A stretch of 64,000 nt of DNA from Ruegeria sp. ANG-S4 (GCF_000814005.1 NZ_JWLK01000005.1:558001-622000); one strand, 5' to 3'. Positions 8,404-17,060 are shown, counted from the stretch's first letter. Notes: a model not told the origin generated them from the letters alone. Program-made: numbers and translations.

Positions 8404-8498
8404 AATTGTATTGACACAAAGCGTTGATGTTCGGTACATGTGATTGATACATTCATGATTGTGTCAAAAGCAAAGGAAGAATTGTAATGGATACAATT
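8404..8498. promoter_or_regulatory. Candidate MocR operators in the DUF1127/mocR intergenic region
   Basis: Two pairs of repeats are present. TTGACACAA (8411-8419) has a perfect inverted copy TTGTGTCAA (8459-8467). AATTGTA occurs at 8404-8410, again at 8480-8486, and is mirrored by TACAATT at 8492-8498, forming a 7-5-7 palindrome across the mocR start codon (8487). The first AATTGTA directly abuts TTGACACAA. The repeats are seen; binding by the divergent MocR protein is inferred. Confidence 0.55.
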
Positions 8499-9890
8499 TG
8501 GCCAGAGGCGCTGCCGAAATCCAAGAATCCAAAGTATGCCATTGTGGCTGACACAATCCGAAAAGCAATAGATAACAAAATACTAGAGGTCGGAACGAAG
8601 CTTCCGCCAGTGCGGGAACTTGCGTATCGGTTACAAATCACGCCCGGCACGGTCGCGCGGGCGTACACGATTTTGACGGACGAAGGGCTGTTACAAGCCG
8701 AAGTCGGGCGTGGTACATTTGTAGCTGCGCCAAAGTCGCCGATTATGGACGACGTCTGGGCCCGACAGCTTCACTTGCGGGACGACAAGTACAACGCCAA
8801 TGTCAGCCTTTTCAGCCCACGCCTGGCCGATGTCGGGCAGGTGAAGCTGATCCGGGAATGCCTTGAAAAGGTGTCTAAATGCGATCCAGGCCTGTTCATG
8901 AACTATCCGACACGCGACGCTTACATACCGATGCGCCAGGCCGTTGTGGATTGGTTGTCTGACCTTCCGCTTGGGCATCTGACGCACGACGACATCGTTC
9001 TGACCCATGGCGGTCAGAATGGGCTGTGTCTGGTGTTTCAGACGATTCTGCGGGGGGCGAAGCCGGTCGTGTTGGTCGAGGACCTGTCCTATGCCGGATT
9101 CCGCCGGGCTGGCGAGTTGATGCGTGCCGAAGTGGTTGGCGTCAAAATGGACAAATGGGGCGTCGACCCGAAAGCAATGGAGCACATCCTACGGCAGAAA
9201 TCTGCGCAGGCTGTTTGCGTTTCACCGGAGGTGCAGAACCCGACAGGAACGCACACGCCGCTTGAGCGCCGAAAAGAGATCGTGGATGTTGCCCGCCGAT
9301 TTGACCTGCAGATCATCGAAGATGACTGCTATCGCATGGGCGATGCGCGCGAGCCCAGCTTTCGCGCGCTCGCGCCGGAACGGGGCTGGCATGTGTCTTC
9401 GATCTCAAAAATACTGACACCCGCGTTGCGCGTCGGCTTCGCCATTGCGCCGAGGGAACGCAGTGTGAATCTGCGCCGTTCGGCTGAATACGGGTATTTC
9501 GGTCTGGCCCAACCCTTGGCTGAGTTGACCAGGCTTCTGTTGACTGATCCCAGAACCCGCCAAGTCGCGCGGGATGTGCGGTCAAGGATGCGTGAATATG
9601 TTCGTGTTGCCGTCAACGCCTTGGGTGGGTTTGAACTCAACTGGGCGACCGACGTTCCGTTTGTTTGGCTCAGCCTGCCTTCGGGCTGGCGTGCCGCAGC
9701 GTTCAGCCGCGCGGCCGAGCGGGAAGGGATACAATTGCGGTCCGCCGACGAATTCGCGCTGCGCGATGGACGTGCCCCAAACGCGGTGCGCATCGCAATG
9801 AACGGGCATGTCTCGCTGGAACGGTTTGAAGATGCAATGCAGCGCCTGCGGTCGTTGTTGGATAACCCTCCAGAACAGATCAGCGTCTGA
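8487..9890 (+). CDS. MocR-type (GntR-HTH plus aminotransferase) transcriptional regulator
   Basis: A 467-residue fusion of an N-terminal GntR winged helix (residues about 15-80, with KLPPVRELAYRLQITPGTVARAY) and a fold-type I aminotransferase domain. The PLP-binding lysine is in SSISKILTPALRVG (Lys308). PLP contacts are suggested by LTHGGQNGL and SPEVQNPTGTH. Such proteins sense PLP or an amino compound and usually control a divergent gene, here DUF1127. The AATTGTA palindrome overlies its own ATG, consistent with autoregulation. The effector is unknown. Confidence 0.92.
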   Translation: MDTIWPEALPKSKNPKYAIVADTIRKAIDNKILEVGTKLPPVRELAYRLQITPGTVARAYTILTDEGLLQAEVGRGTFVAAPKSPIMDDVWARQLHLRDDKYNANVSLFSPRLADVGQVKLIRECLEKVSKCDPGLFMNYPTRDAYIPMRQAVVDWLSDLPLGHLTHDDIVLTHGGQNGLCLVFQTILRGAKPVVLVEDLSYAGFRRAGELMRAEVVGVKMDKWGVDPKAMEHILRQKSAQAVCVSPEVQNPTGTHTPLERRKEIVDVARRFDLQIIEDDCYRMGDAREPSFRALAPERGWHVSSISKILTPALRVGFAIAPRERSVNLRRSAEYGYFGLAQPLAELTRLLLTDPRTRQVARDVRSRMREYVRVAVNALGGFELNWATDVPFVWLSLPSGWRAAAFSRAAEREGIQLRSADEFALRDGRAPNAVRIAMNGHVSLERFEDAMQRLRSLLDNPPEQISV

Positions 9891-9893
9891 CAA

Positions 9894-10256
9894 TCAGTTC
9901 AAAGGCTCCGGATCTCCGAAAAAGCCAGCCAGATGAACGATCTTACCTTCAGCATCCAAATGAACAAAGTCATGGCCGGACACGTAAATACTGCCGTCCG
10001 GACCAGTCATATGCCACGTAAAGTGAACCACGTCGTGGTGATTGGTTGGTTGGCTTGTCAATTCGACCGTTCCGTCCGAGCCTGTTAGCACGTTCCCAAT
10101 GTGATCATTCAAGGCTGCGCGGCTCGTGACGTCCGCAGTCGGGTCGACATAACGACCGTTCTCGGCAAAGCATGTGTTCAACAGTTCAAGACGCGCTTCA
10201 GCATTTGGTTCCTGCCAGGCCGCACCATAGGCGGCTATGGTTTGTTGCCATTCCAT
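9894..10256 (-). CDS. NTF2/SnoaL-like fold protein
   Basis: A 120-residue protein with the cone-shaped NTF2-like pattern: helical start (WQQTIAAYGAAWQE), FAENGRYVDPTADV near residue 30, and C-terminal strands with GHDFVHLDAEGKIVHLAGFFG. This family includes ester hydrolases, isomerases and ligand-binding proteins, and no catalytic set can be fixed. It converges on the mocR gene with only three bases between stops. Confidence 0.75.
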   Translation of the reverse strand: MEWQQTIAAYGAAWQEPNAEARLELLNTCFAENGRYVDPTADVTSRAALNDHIGNVLTGSDGTVELTSQPTNHHDVVHFTWHMTGPDGSIYVSGHDFVHLDAEGKIVHLAGFFGDPEPLN

Positions 10257-10401
10257 GATTGAGGCTCCATTCGAATGGATGTTTGCCGTAAGTATAACGA
10301 ATGATGTTCACCGAAGGCAAAACAGCGCGTGGCATTTGGGGTAAAATAATACCTATTTTTTAACCTTTTGTTTTTGAATACTTAAATTCACTTTGCGGTT
10401 C

Positions 10402-10430
10402 TTGACGCGCAATTCGACTGCCTCTAAATA
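10402..10430 (+). promoter_or_regulatory. Sigma-70 type promoter for rplM-rpsI
   Basis: TTGACG (10402-10407), a 17-base spacer, then TAAATA (10425-10430). It predicts a start near 10437 and a 5' leader of about 60 bases containing two GGCCGGTC words. Confidence 0.7.
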
Positions 10431-10497
10431 CGCTCCATCGAATTCGGGCCGGTCTGTGTTCAGGCCGGTCTTTCACATCAAACAGGACTATCCTGCC

Positions 10498-10956
10498 ATG
10501 AAAACCTTTTCTGCAACACCTGCGGACATCGACAAGAAATGGATCCTGATCGACGCCGAGGGCGTTGTTCTGGGCCGTCTTGCCTCGATCGTCGCCATGC
10601 GCCTGCGTGGCAAGCACAAAGCGTCGTTCACCCCGAACATGGACATGGGCGACAATGTCATCGTGATCAACGCTGACAAAATCCAGATGACCGGCAAGAA
10701 GCGTGACGAGAACTTCTACTGGCACACGGGCCACCCGGGCGGCATCAAGTCGCGCACCAAGCAGCAGATCCTGGAAGGTGCACACCCCGAGCGCGTCGTG
10801 ACCCAGGCGGTCAAGCGCATGCTGCCGGGCAACCGCCTTGCACGCAAACAGATGACCAACCTGCGCGTTTATGCCGGTGCCGAGCATCCCCACGAGGCGC
10901 AAGCGCCCGAAGTTCTGGATGTTGCATCCATGAACAAGAAAAACACCCGGAGCTAA
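10498..10956 (+). CDS. rplM: 50S ribosomal protein L13
   Basis: L13 is an early-assembly protein of the large subunit. The 152-residue sequence begins [15 protein letters not shown] and shows the family blocks [28 protein letters not shown] and [17 protein letters not shown]. The ATG at 10498 is chosen because homology starts there; the longer open frame upstream lies in the leader. It is followed six bases later by rpsI, the universal pairing. Confidence 0.98.
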   Translation: MKTFSATPADIDKKWILIDAEGVVLGRLASIVAMRLRGKHKASFTPNMDMGDNVIVINADKIQMTGKKRDENFYWHTGHPGGIKSRTKQQILEGAHPERVVTQAVKRMLPGNRLARKQMTNLRVYAGAEHPHEAQAPEVLDVASMNKKNTRS

Positions 10957-10962
10957 TGACCG

Positions 10963-11448
10963 ATGGCTGATCAGATCAATACTCTCGAAGAGCTGAGCGC
11001 CGTCGCAGGCGTTGAAACCGTGGCCGAAGAGGTCATCGCACGCGAACCCGTGCGTGACGAGCTGGGCCGTTCCTATGCCACCGGCAAGCGTAAAGACGCT
11101 GTTGCCCGCGTTTGGATCAAGCCGGGTTCCGGCAAGGTCACCGTGAACGGCAAAGATCAGGACGTTTATTTTGCACGCCCCGTTCTGCAGCTGATCCTGC
11201 GCCAGCCGTTCCAGGTTGCCGGTGTCGAAGGTGAGTTCGACGTTGTTGCAACCGTCAAGGGCGGTGGCCTGACCGGTCAGGCCGGTGCGGTCAAGCACGG
11301 CATCTCGAAAGCGCTGCAGCTGTACGATCCGAACCTGCGCGCCGCCCTGAAAGCCGCTGGCTTCCTGACCCGCGACAGCCGCGTTGTGGAACGTAAGAAA
11401 TACGGTAAGCGCAAAGCGCGTCGTTCGTTCCAGTTCTCGAAGCGCTGA
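10963..11448 (+). CDS. rpsI: 30S ribosomal protein S9
   Basis: S9 contacts the P-site tRNA through its C-terminal tail. The conserved core begins at [19 protein letters not shown] and ends in the canonical RRSFQFSKR tail. The 161 residues exceed the roughly 130 of E. coli S9 because of an acidic N-terminal extension of about 35 residues ([16 protein letters not shown]...), which is usual in Rhodobacteraceae. It is cotranscribed with rplM and ended by a strong terminator. Confidence 0.98.
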   Translation: MADQINTLEELSAVAGVETVAEEVIAREPVRDELGRSYATGKRKDAVARVWIKPGSGKVTVNGKDQDVYFARPVLQLILRQPFQVAGVEGEFDVVATVKGGGLTGQAGAVKHGISKALQLYDPNLRAALKAAGFLTRDSRVVERKKYGKRKARRSFQFSKR

Positions 11449-11479
11449 TTTCGAACGTCGTTTCGGCGCACAATATTTT

Positions 11480-11507
11480 ACGGCCGCAGTCCGCTGCGGC
11501 CGTTTTT
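11480..11507 (+). terminator. Terminator of rplM-rpsI
   Basis: CGGCCGCAG (11481-11489) pairs with CTGCGGCCG (11494-11502) around a four-base loop, followed by five T. Confidence 0.92.
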
Positions 11508-11529
11508 CTGTTTTTTGGCCAGTGAAGCA

Positions 11530-12558
11530 TCAAGGCGTGATGATCACCTTGCCGTCACTTTTCTTCAGTGCATCCGCCAGATTTGGGACCACGTCCCGAA
11601 GGGCAAGGCGCTCAGATACATCGGTTTTCCAACGTCCATCTGCGAAACGTGATTGAACCTCGGCCACGACACGCAATTGGTCGGCGGGTGGCGTGGACAT
11701 CATCCAACGCGTGAGCCAGAAACCTTCGATCCGTTTACTCATAAAGATCAGCTGTCCGGTTTGGGTCAGGGTCGGGAACTCGGTGCTCAACTTCCCATAG
11801 CAAATCCAGCGGGCGTTGTTGGGCATCGCGCAGAAGATCTGTTCCGAAAGCTGATCCGCAACAGCATCCAGGAAAATACGGGGCTTAAGTTCGGCGCTCA
11901 GGGACGCGAATTTCTGTGTGATGTCGGGGTCAGAGGTTACCAGAACTTCGGTCGCGCCGTGGTCTTTCAGGTTTTCGACCGTTTCTGGCCGACGAACCAA
12001 TGCGATCGGCTTCAACCCCAAATCCCGCCCAAGGCTGCACATCAGTTTCCCCAATTGGCTGGTGGCCGCCGAGACGATGAATGCGTCGCCATCGTTTCGC
12101 GCGATATCGACCATTGCCATTGCGGTCAGTGGATTGACGATTTGCGCAGCGCCATCTTCGTCCGAGATTTCGGGGCGCAAGGGGATGCACATCTGCGCCT
12201 GCGTGACAGCATATTCAGCCCAGGCGCCTGATCCGGCTGCGACAAAGGCGACGCGCTGGCCTTGCAATGCTTCGGCCCCTGAGCCGGTTGCGACTACATC
12301 GCCACACCCCTCGAACCCGGCGGGGGCTCCCTTGGTTCTGGGTTGTCCGTATTCTCCTTTTACAAAGTGAATATCGGACGGGTTGACCGATGCGGCGCTT
12401 AATCGGATCAAAACCTGCCCCGGACCGGGTGACGGCACAGGAATTTCTGCAGCGGCAAGCCAGTCTTCCGCCTTATCCAAGGTCGGTCCGGTTCTGGTGT
12501 CTGCAAATCCGTCCTGCGTTTGAAGGACGGCAAACATCGTCGTTGGCAAATCTGTCAT
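11530..12558 (-). CDS. Zinc-independent MDR superfamily oxidoreductase (quinone/enoyl reductase-like)
   Basis: A 342-residue medium-chain reductase. The N-terminal GroES-like domain includes VLIRLSAASVNPSDIHFVKG and GFEGCGDVVATG, and the Rossmann domain carries VSAATSQLGKLMCSLGRDLG. The structural and catalytic zinc ligands of alcohol dehydrogenases are absent. It resembles quinone oxidoreductases and trans-2-enoyl reductases; the substrate is unknown. It converges with rpsI and ends near that terminator. Confidence 0.85.
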   Translation of the reverse strand: MTDLPTTMFAVLQTQDGFADTRTGPTLDKAEDWLAAAEIPVPSPGPGQVLIRLSAASVNPSDIHFVKGEYGQPRTKGAPAGFEGCGDVVATGSGAEALQGQRVAFVAAGSGAWAEYAVTQAQMCIPLRPEISDEDGAAQIVNPLTAMAMVDIARNDGDAFIVSAATSQLGKLMCSLGRDLGLKPIALVRRPETVENLKDHGATEVLVTSDPDITQKFASLSAELKPRIFLDAVADQLSEQIFCAMPNNARWICYGKLSTEFPTLTQTGQLIFMSKRIEGFWLTRWMMSTPPADQLRVVAEVQSRFADGRWKTDVSERLALRDVVPNLADALKKSDGKVIITP

Positions 12559-12699
12559 TTTTCCTCACCCATGTGTTCAAAAACCGCGTTTACGCTGCAA
12601 AGGACAAGCCAACTCAGGACGAAGAAAAATCGGATCGGAGTTGGTTGCTTGATCCCATCAAACAAATGCGGATTTGAGCGTCAACGACTGTCTTGAGTG

Positions 12700-12735
12700 A
12701 CGAAAGGGAACGGGCCGCTCATCCGAGCGGCCCGT
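12700..12735 (-). terminator. Terminator of the Ala-rich membrane-anchored protein gene
   Basis: A ten-base perfect stem ACGGGCCGCT/AGCGGCCCGT (12710-12719 with 12726-12735). On the minus strand a pyrimidine-rich tail (TCCCTTTCG) follows. It lies just after the stop at 12742. Confidence 0.75.
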
Positions 12736-12741
12736 CGATGT

Positions 12742-13296
12742 TCACTGTTGCGTCAGCAACGTGCGCAGTTCCTGAATCTTTTGCGCGACAGTTTCCGGCG
12801 CGGCTTTGATATCGTCCAGAATCGCAACGGCTTGCGTCTTGATCTCTTGTGACAGGGTGCTTTCCTGAACAGCGGTGACCATGGTTTCATAGTCAAATTG
12901 CTGCGCCGTAAGCTTGCCGTCTTCAATCCAAGAGTTGAACAGGTCCTGACCTTGATCCACCAGCGAGGCGACCTGATCGCCAGCTTCCGCTGCGGCCTGA
13001 TTTGCCTGATCTGCGACGGATGACGCGGCTTCGCCGGCCTGTTCGGTCACGGAAGAGGCGGCTTCGGATGCCTGCTCTGCCACGGAGTTCGCCGTGTCAG
13101 TCACCTGTTCCGAGACGGCTTCGGCTGCATCTCCGGCTGCCTCTTGCAGGGCTGATGCAGCCTCGCTCACGGCGTCACCGGCATCATGGGCCGCTGTTTC
13201 CAGCTGTTCGGCCGGCGTTGGTTCGGGTTGGTTGAGATAATAGTACGCGCCGACACCAATCGCCGCGACAATAATGATGAGCAATACACGGGACAT
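12742..13296 (-). CDS. Membrane-anchored Ala-rich repeat protein of unknown function
   Basis: The 184-residue protein starts with one hydrophobic segment (SRVLLIIIVAAIGVGAYYYL), then a Pro-containing linker. Residues about 40-120 are built of degenerate 11-residue units of the type A-x-x-x-A-S-S-V-x-[ED]-Q, such as VAEQASEAASSV and VTEQAGEAASSV. This predicts a long amphipathic helix like LEA, YtxH or apolipoprotein-type proteins. A non-repetitive C-terminal domain (QQFDYETMVTAVQ... to LLTQQ) follows. ATG 13296 has GGAGAC upstream. The composition suggests an envelope or lipid-surface role, which is inference. Confidence 0.72.
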   Translation of the reverse strand: MSRVLLIIIVAAIGVGAYYYLNQPEPTPAEQLETAAHDAGDAVSEAASALQEAAGDAAEAVSEQVTDTANSVAEQASEAASSVTEQAGEAASSVADQANQAAAEAGDQVASLVDQGQDLFNSWIEDGKLTAQQFDYETMVTAVQESTLSQEIKTQAVAILDDIKAAPETVAQKIQELRTLLTQQ

Positions 13297-13509
13297 GAGG
13301 GTCTCCTTCCCAAAAAGATATGCGCCCGACATGGGGTGAGTCTTTCAGATCGAAAAGGGGAAAACCGCGAAATTCCGGTCATTTACTGGGTTTGGGCCAC
13401 TGGGCGCTGATTCAAACCTTGCGCGGTGGCGAGTTCATGCCGCTTTGGCATCGAGCCCAAGAAAATCGAAGCTCAGGTTACGAAATTGAAACGATCCGTG
13501 GAAATCAAG

Positions 13510-13599
13510 TGGCGGAGAGACAGGGATTCGAACCCTGGGTGGGCTTGCACCCACAACGGTTTTCGAGACCGCCCCGTTCGACCACTCCGGCACCTCTCC
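13510..13599 (-). tRNA. tRNA-Ser (anticodon CGA), CCA encoded
   Basis: The minus strand folds as a class II tRNA of 90 bases. The acceptor GGAGAGG (13599-13593) pairs with TCTCTCC (13520-13514) with one G-T pair; the discriminator is G and CCA is encoded at 13512-13510. The anticodon CGA is at 13565-13563 in loop CTCGAAA. A long variable arm (TGTGGGTGCAAGCCCACC) and T-arm CAGGGTTCGAATCCCTG are clear. It reads UCG codons. Confidence 0.97.
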
Positions 13600-13619
13600 G
13601 CGGGGGTCTGTGAGGGGGG

Positions 13620-13648
13620 GATTTAGTCAGGAACGGGCAGGGGTGCAA
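13620..13648 (-). promoter_or_regulatory. Promoter of the tRNA-Ser gene
   Basis: On the minus strand TTGCAC (13648-13643), 17 bases, TAAATC (13625-13620), about 20 bases upstream of the mature tRNA 5' end. Confidence 0.65.
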
Positions 13649-13722
13649 GCAGAAAATTCCCGATTCGAGGCGCTCCCGGATTTTCCATTGCCTGTGGGCC
13701 GAAAACACCTAGGCTGATAGCT

Positions 13723-14565
13723 ATGACCTATTTTCTGCATCGTCTGTTTTTGCCCGCACTGTTATCTGTGTCCGCAGTTTGCCTGGCGGCGACTGCTTCG
13801 GAGTCTGCCAGCCGCGATCGGATCGAAGCGTTCCTGACCACAACAGGATTTGATGTTGCTTTGGAAAGCATTGCGCTGGCTTCGGCGTCGGCTCCGCAAA
13901 TGTTGGGGATCGACCCTGACGGGTTTGGTGCCGATTGGACGCGGTTGACCGAGGAAGTGTTCGACACCACCGAAATGCACGAGACCGCGGTGTCAATTCT
14001 GGAGCAAACGCTGAGCGATGAGGCGTTGGGGCATGCAGTGGACTTCTACGCATCGGACTTGGGTCAGCGCCTTGTTGTGGCCGAGAATGAGGCGCATATG
14101 GCCGATGACGATGCGGCACGTCAGGAAGAGGGGCAGCGGATCGTATCTGAACTGATCCAACAAGGGTCACAGCGCGTCGAAAGCCTGAAACGCATGAACC
14201 GCGCCGTCGACTCAAGTGGCACGTCCTTGCGGGCCCTGCAGGAAATCCAGCTTCGATTTCTGCTGGCAGCCAGCGCGTCCGGCGTGATCGAGCTGCAATT
14301 GAACGGCGATGAGTTGCGCGAGATGATGAAGCGGCAAGAGCCGGAAATGCGTCGTTCGTTGCAACTTTCCGCATTGGCCGGCGCCGCTCAGACCTATCAG
14401 AGCTTTTCGGACGCGGATGTTGACGCCTACGCATCCGCGCTGGAACACCCGCTTATGCAGGAGGTCTATGAACTGCTGAACGCCATTCAGTACGAAATCA
14501 TGGCGATGCGCTTTGAAGTTCTGGCCGCCAGAATGGCTGAACTGAGACCTGCGCAGGACATCTGA
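13723..14565 (+). CDS. DUF2059 domain exported protein (first of a pair)
   Basis: A 280-residue protein with a Sec signal peptide (hydrophobic LFLPALLSVSAVCLAATA, likely cleaved near residue 25). The mature part is helical. The DUF2059 region is seen in ILEQTLSDEALGHAVDFYASDLGQRLVVAE, and a related block recurs near the C-terminus (AGAAQTYQSFSDADVDAYASALEHPLMQEVYELL), so the protein seems to hold two copies. No enzymatic motif is seen. It overlaps the next, related gene by one base (TGATG), so the two are translationally coupled. Confidence 0.8.
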   Translation: MTYFLHRLFLPALLSVSAVCLAATASESASRDRIEAFLTTTGFDVALESIALASASAPQMLGIDPDGFGADWTRLTEEVFDTTEMHETAVSILEQTLSDEALGHAVDFYASDLGQRLVVAENEAHMADDDAARQEEGQRIVSELIQQGSQRVESLKRMNRAVDSSGTSLRALQEIQLRFLLAASASGVIELQLNGDELREMMKRQEPEMRRSLQLSALAGAAQTYQSFSDADVDAYASALEHPLMQEVYELLNAIQYEIMAMRFEVLAARMAELRPAQDI

Positions 14566-15374
14566 TGCGGTATCTTATTGCTTCCATAGTGACTTTCGCG
14601 TTCTGGGCGGCACCTGTCATCGCAAACGAAAAGGTCAACCGCCTCATGAGCGCCATGCAGGTTCAGGACGTCATGGAAATTATGGGGAAGGAAGGCCGCG
14701 CGCAGGGAGACGAATTGAACAGGACCGTTCTGAACGGCATGGGCGGCACGTTTTTCCGAACGCAGATCGAAGACATCTATGATCCGGTGTGGATGCAGGA
14801 TCAGATGACGGCAACGATCGGCGAAAACATGGATGATGGGCAACTGGAACAGGCCGCTTTGTTTTTTGAAAGCGATCTTGGCCAAACGATTGTATCGCTT
14901 GAAAATTCGGCTCGCAGTGCGTTGATGGACGACGCAATTGATGAGATGGCCCGGGACGCGTATCGGCAATTTGATCGCGACACATCATTTTTCAAACTCA
15001 TCGACGAGTATGTCCACGTGAACGATCTGGTGGAACAAAACGTCCAGGGATCGCTGAGTGCCGATTTCAATTTTTATCTAGGTATGTCGTCCGGTCAGGC
15101 CACGCCGGTGGATGGCGATGCGCTTCTTAGCCATCTTCTGACCCAAAAGTCCGAGGTGACCGAAGAAACGGAAACGTGGATTTATTCCTTCCTGTTGATG
15201 GCGTACCAGCCACTCAGCGAAGCGCAAATGCGCGAGAACATCGCTTTCTCCCGCACCGATACGGGGCGTGCGTTGAACGAAGCATTGTTCCTGGGATTCG
15301 ACGACATGATTGATGCGATCTCCTATCGGCTGGGCGAGGCAGTTGCTCACGCCATGAACGCGTCCGATTTGTAA
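14565..15374 (+). CDS. DUF2059 domain exported protein (second of a pair)
   Basis: A 269-residue exported protein with a signal peptide (MRYLIASIVTFAFWAAPVIA, cleavage near ANEK). The middle has DDGQLEQAALFFESDLGQTIVSLENSARSA-type sequence (given here in part: LFFESDLGQTIVSLE) and the C-terminal part repeats the theme in PLSEAQMRENIAFSRTDTG. It is clearly related to the preceding gene in layout and motifs (FYASDLGQRLV against FFESDLGQTIV), pointing to an old tandem duplication. Periplasmic location is likely; function is unknown. Confidence 0.8.
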   Translation: MRYLIASIVTFAFWAAPVIANEKVNRLMSAMQVQDVMEIMGKEGRAQGDELNRTVLNGMGGTFFRTQIEDIYDPVWMQDQMTATIGENMDDGQLEQAALFFESDLGQTIVSLENSARSALMDDAIDEMARDAYRQFDRDTSFFKLIDEYVHVNDLVEQNVQGSLSADFNFYLGMSSGQATPVDGDALLSHLLTQKSEVTEETETWIYSFLLMAYQPLSEAQMRENIAFSRTDTGRALNEALFLGFDDMIDAISYRLGEAVAHAMNASDL

Positions 15375-15579
15375 GCCGAAAACCGGTTGACTTTGCGCCC
15401 GAATGCTTGGATAAGCCCGCATCCCGGCCGGAATCTCCGCGCCGGGTCTCGTTATTGTTTGACCTTGGGGTTGTCCTGAGGTCGTCACACAGCCCGAAAA
15501 GGGCGCGCTGTTCGAGGTGGCGAAAGCCAGCAACACCCAAACGGGGACCACAGAACGCGGTTTGGAAAAGGAAAGACGC

Positions 15580-16194
15580 ATGTTTGCGGTCCTCAAGACT
15601 GGCGGCAAGCAGTACAAGGTTCAGGCGGGCGACGTGCTCCGCGTTGAAAAACTGGCTGCCGACGCAGGTGAAACAGTTCAATTCAACGATGTTCTGATGC
15701 TGGGCGGCGACGCTCCGGTTGTTGGCGCACCTTTCGTTGAAGGCGCAGGCGTACAGGCCGAAGTGATCGAACAGATCAAAGGTGACAAGGTCATCAAATT
15801 CGTCAAACGCCGTCGTAAGCACAGCTCGAAGCGTACCGTGGGCCACCGTCAGAAGCTGACATTGGTCAAAATCACTGACATCCTGTCGTCGGGCGCTGAC
15901 AAGTCGGGCATCAAGGCAGCAACCGGTTCCGCTCCGGCTGGCGAAGCGGCTCCTGCTGCAAAGCCTGCCAAGAAAGCCGAAGCCAAAGCAGAGGCACCTG
16001 CCGCTGCGACTGCTGCTGACGATCTGACCCAGCTGAACGGTGTCGGTCCTGCCGCTGCCAAAAAGCTGGCCGAAGCCGGTATCGAGAGCTTTGCCGCTCT
16101 GGCCGCCTTGTCGGACGAGCAGATTGCTGCTATCGACACCATCAAAGTGAAACCCGAATGGGTTGAGCAGGCCAAAGAACTGGCCAAAGGCTAA
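15580..16194 (+). CDS. rplU: 50S ribosomal protein L21 with C-terminal helix-hairpin-helix extension
   Basis: Residues 1-103 are a normal L21 ([34 protein letters not shown]). The protein runs on to 204 residues through an Ala/Lys/Pro-rich linker (about 120-145) into a compact helix-hairpin-helix module with [17 protein letters not shown] and a C-terminal helix. E. coli L21 has only 103 residues. The extension is common in Rhodobacteraceae and is likely a nucleic-acid binding tail. The ATG at 15580 starts the homology. It is cotranscribed with rpmA. Confidence 0.96.
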   Translation: MFAVLKTGGKQYKVQAGDVLRVEKLAADAGETVQFNDVLMLGGDAPVVGAPFVEGAGVQAEVIEQIKGDKVIKFVKRRRKHSSKRTVGHRQKLTLVKITDILSSGADKSGIKAATGSAPAGEAAPAAKPAKKAEAKAEAPAAATAADDLTQLNGVGPAAAKKLAEAGIESFAALAALSDEQIAAIDTIKVKPEWVEQAKELAKG

Positions 16195-16205
16195 GGAGAG
16201 AGAGA

Positions 16206-16475
16206 ATGGCACATAAGAAAGCTGGCGGTTCCTCCCGTAACGGTCGCGACTCAGCGGGTCGTCGCCTTGGCGTGAAACTGTATGGTGGTCAGGCCGCAAT
16301 CGCAGGCAACATCATCGTACGTCAACGCGGCACCAAGTTCTGGCCGGGCGAAGGCGTAGGCATGGGCAAAGACCATACCATCTTTGCAACTGTCGATGGC
16401 GCTGTGAAGTTCCACAAAGGCCTCAAGAACCGCACCTTTATTTCGGTCCTGCCAGTGGCGGAGGCCGCAGAGTAA
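16206..16475 (+). CDS. rpmA: 50S ribosomal protein L27
   Basis: The 89-residue protein begins [16 protein letters not shown], whose N-terminal tail reaches the peptidyl transferase centre, and continues [25 protein letters not shown] (shown in part: [15 protein letters not shown]). It lies 11 bases after rplU with GGAGAGAGA as ribosome binding site. A strong terminator follows. Confidence 0.98.
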   Translation: MAHKKAGGSSRNGRDSAGRRLGVKLYGGQAAIAGNIIVRQRGTKFWPGEGVGMGKDHTIFATVDGAVKFHKGLKNRTFISVLPVAEAAE

Positions 16476-16508
16476 GCCGAGACCCAGAAGGTTAATAAAA
16501 AATTCATG

Positions 16509-16538
16509 GGGGACCGGCAGAAAATGCCGGTCCCCTTT
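16509..16538 (+). terminator. Terminator of rplU-rpmA
   Basis: GGGGACCGGCA (16509-16519) pairs perfectly with TGCCGGTCCCC (16525-16535), followed by TTT. It also argues against any upstream start for the next gene. Confidence 0.92.
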
Positions 16539-16559
16539 CTCGTTTTCAGGAGTGGTCTT

Positions 16560-17060
16560 ATGACCGAAGTGATCAAAACAGAACGTCTGATCCTGCGCCG
16601 CTTTCGGCGTGAGGATGCCGCGCGTTTGGTCACTCTGATCAATGATCTGGATGTGGCCCGCTGGTTGACGAGGGTGCCGCATCCTTATCGGGACGAAGAC
16701 GCGATCGAATTCATCGATACCTTGTCCCACAATCAGGACGCCTTTGCCGTAACGCAGGATGATCTTTTGATCGGCTGCGTTTCGACAGGCACAGAGCTTG
16801 GGTACTGGATCGAAAAGGGCTCTTGGGGTCGGGGTTACGTGACCGAGGCGGCGCGGGCCATGATCAACCGGTTCTTTGGCTCCGACGCGCAGGTCCTGAA
16901 TTCCGGCTATCATCTGGGCAACGCGCGATCCAAGGCGGTTTTGACCAAACTTGGCTTCGTTCCCAGCGGGAAACGCGAGGCCAAATCGCACGCGACTGAC
17001 GAAACTGTGACAATTCAAGAGATGGTGTTGAACCGGACCGGCTGGGAGGCGCTGCAATGA
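16560..17060 (+). CDS. GNAT family N-acetyltransferase (RimJ/RimL type)
   Basis: A 166-residue acetyltransferase. The N-terminus MTEVIKTERLILRRFRREDA is typical of the RimJ/RimL group, and the acetyl-CoA motif appears as GYWIEKGSWGRGYVTEAARA followed by NARSKAVLTKLGF. The ATG at 16560 is used because the longer frame starts inside the rpmA terminator. Its stop overlaps the next start as ATGA, opening a GNAT-lysE-GNAT run leading to obgE. Confidence 0.9.
   Translation: MTEVIKTERLILRRFRREDAARLVTLINDLDVARWLTRVPHPYRDEDAIEFIDTLSHNQDAFAVTQDDLLIGCVSTGTELGYWIEKGSWGRGYVTEAARAMINRFFGSDAQVLNSGYHLGNARSKAVLTKLGFVPSGKREAKSHATDETVTIQEMVLNRTGWEALQ

Noticed and set aside
10360..11298. A 312-codon open frame antisense to rplM-rpsI
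   Set aside because: The opposite strand encodes two certain ribosomal proteins; the frame is a codon-bias shadow.
16506..16559. Upstream start for the first GNAT gene at 16506
   Set aside because: It lies within the rpmA terminator stem; the ATG at 16560 matches the family N-terminus.
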